From assembly GCA_036844945.1 (NCBI GenBank), contig DAIUEV010000096.1, positions 1 to 5,657 of the forward strand: DNA of 5,657 bases, read 5' to 3'. Positions 5,600-5,657 of this stretch are shown here, piece by piece. Numbering within the stretch: the stretch's first letter is position 1; every line of letters begins with the position of its first letter. This stretch comes from Palsa-461 sp036844945. GTDB lineage: Bacteria; Actinomycetota; Acidimicrobiia; Acidimicrobiales; RAAP-2. A program made the translations under genes and the position numbers. The notes beneath the pieces were generated by a model. It searched no databases. It was not told where the DNA came from and saw only the letters and a program-made list of their open reading frames with translations.

Positions 5600-5657
5600 A
5601 GACCCGAAGACCTCCCTACTTAGGGGCTTCCGACAACACCCCACTACCAGCCGTTCT
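5600..5657. repeat. Right copy of window-terminal inverted repeat
   Basis: The reverse complement of 5600-5639 aligns without gaps to 27-66 with 28/40 identities, and 5648-5657 matches 15-24 inverted at 9/10. The last ten bases also equal the first ten in direct orientation. If the window closes on itself through these ten bases, both arms would form one imperfect palindrome of more than 110 bp centred on cgta (11-14). Confidence 0.55.

Larger units (their letters stand above)
5536..5657. other. Right-end non-coding region with short repeats
   Basis: No gene is supportable here. The stretch holds the second copy of the toxin-promoter repeat, a pair of gtgtgatc octamers (5559-5566 and 5581-5588) spaced 22 bp apart, about two helical turns, and a hairpin formed by cccta (5614-5618) and taggg (5621-5625) with flanking gaag/cttc pairs. 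It could stop the antitoxin transcript, though no T tract follows. Confidence 0.55.

Noticed and set aside
1..5657. Integron attC site formed by the edge palindrome
   Set aside because: The expected GTTRRRY and RYYYAAC core motifs are absent at the required positions (gttatcg and gttctcg do not fit), and no integron integrase was seen.
1..5657. CRISPR array, tRNA or rRNA genes
   Set aside because: No regularly spaced direct repeats, tRNA arm sequences or conserved rRNA segments were found on either strand by eye.

Overview
The window is GC-rich DNA with GC-biased third codon positions, AGGAG/GGAG ribosome sites, GTG starts and TANNNT -10 boxes nine bases before start codons. This suggests a high-GC actinobacterium. 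The gene families seen, especially the small toxin/antitoxin pair, are common in Acidimicrobiia-like and other environmental actinobacteria, but the sequence alone does not fix the taxon.

Layout: 1-228 is non-coding and dense in dyad symmetry: an edge hairpin, a terminator-like hairpin, a 14-bp palindrome, a repeated motif and a 20-bp perfect stem-loop. From 2984 leftwards to 229, on the minus strand, lies a two-gene transposition module. Its first gene encodes a 301-aa protein with the outline of a tyrosine recombinase but without most catalytic residues. Its second encodes a 609-aa DDE transposase with a cysteine-bearing insert. A 121-bp divergent intergenic region (2985-3105) separates the module from a plus-strand block: a 629-aa SEC-C zinc-motif protein (3106-4995), then a compact toxin-antitoxin pair (5010-5258 and 5251-5535) that overlaps by 8 bp. 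The last 122 bp are non-coding and repeat-bearing.

How the parts may fit: the minus-strand pair is probably one translationally linked mobile module. Its leader can fold so that the ribosome site of the first gene is hidden, as in insertion sequences that block expression from read-through transcripts. The plus-strand genes look like cargo or neighbours; the toxin-antitoxin pair would favour retention of the segment.

The most unexpected structure is at the edges. The first and last 10 bases are identical, and positions 27-66 align without gaps, in inverted orientation, to 5600-5639 with 28 of 40 matches, plus a 9/10 outer block. The window is therefore bounded by diverged inverted repeats. 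It may be a transposon-like unit about 5.6 kb long, a circular or tandem unit of 5647 bp, or a segment cut at two copies of a palindromic repeat. No replication gene, rRNA, tRNA or CRISPR array was seen.
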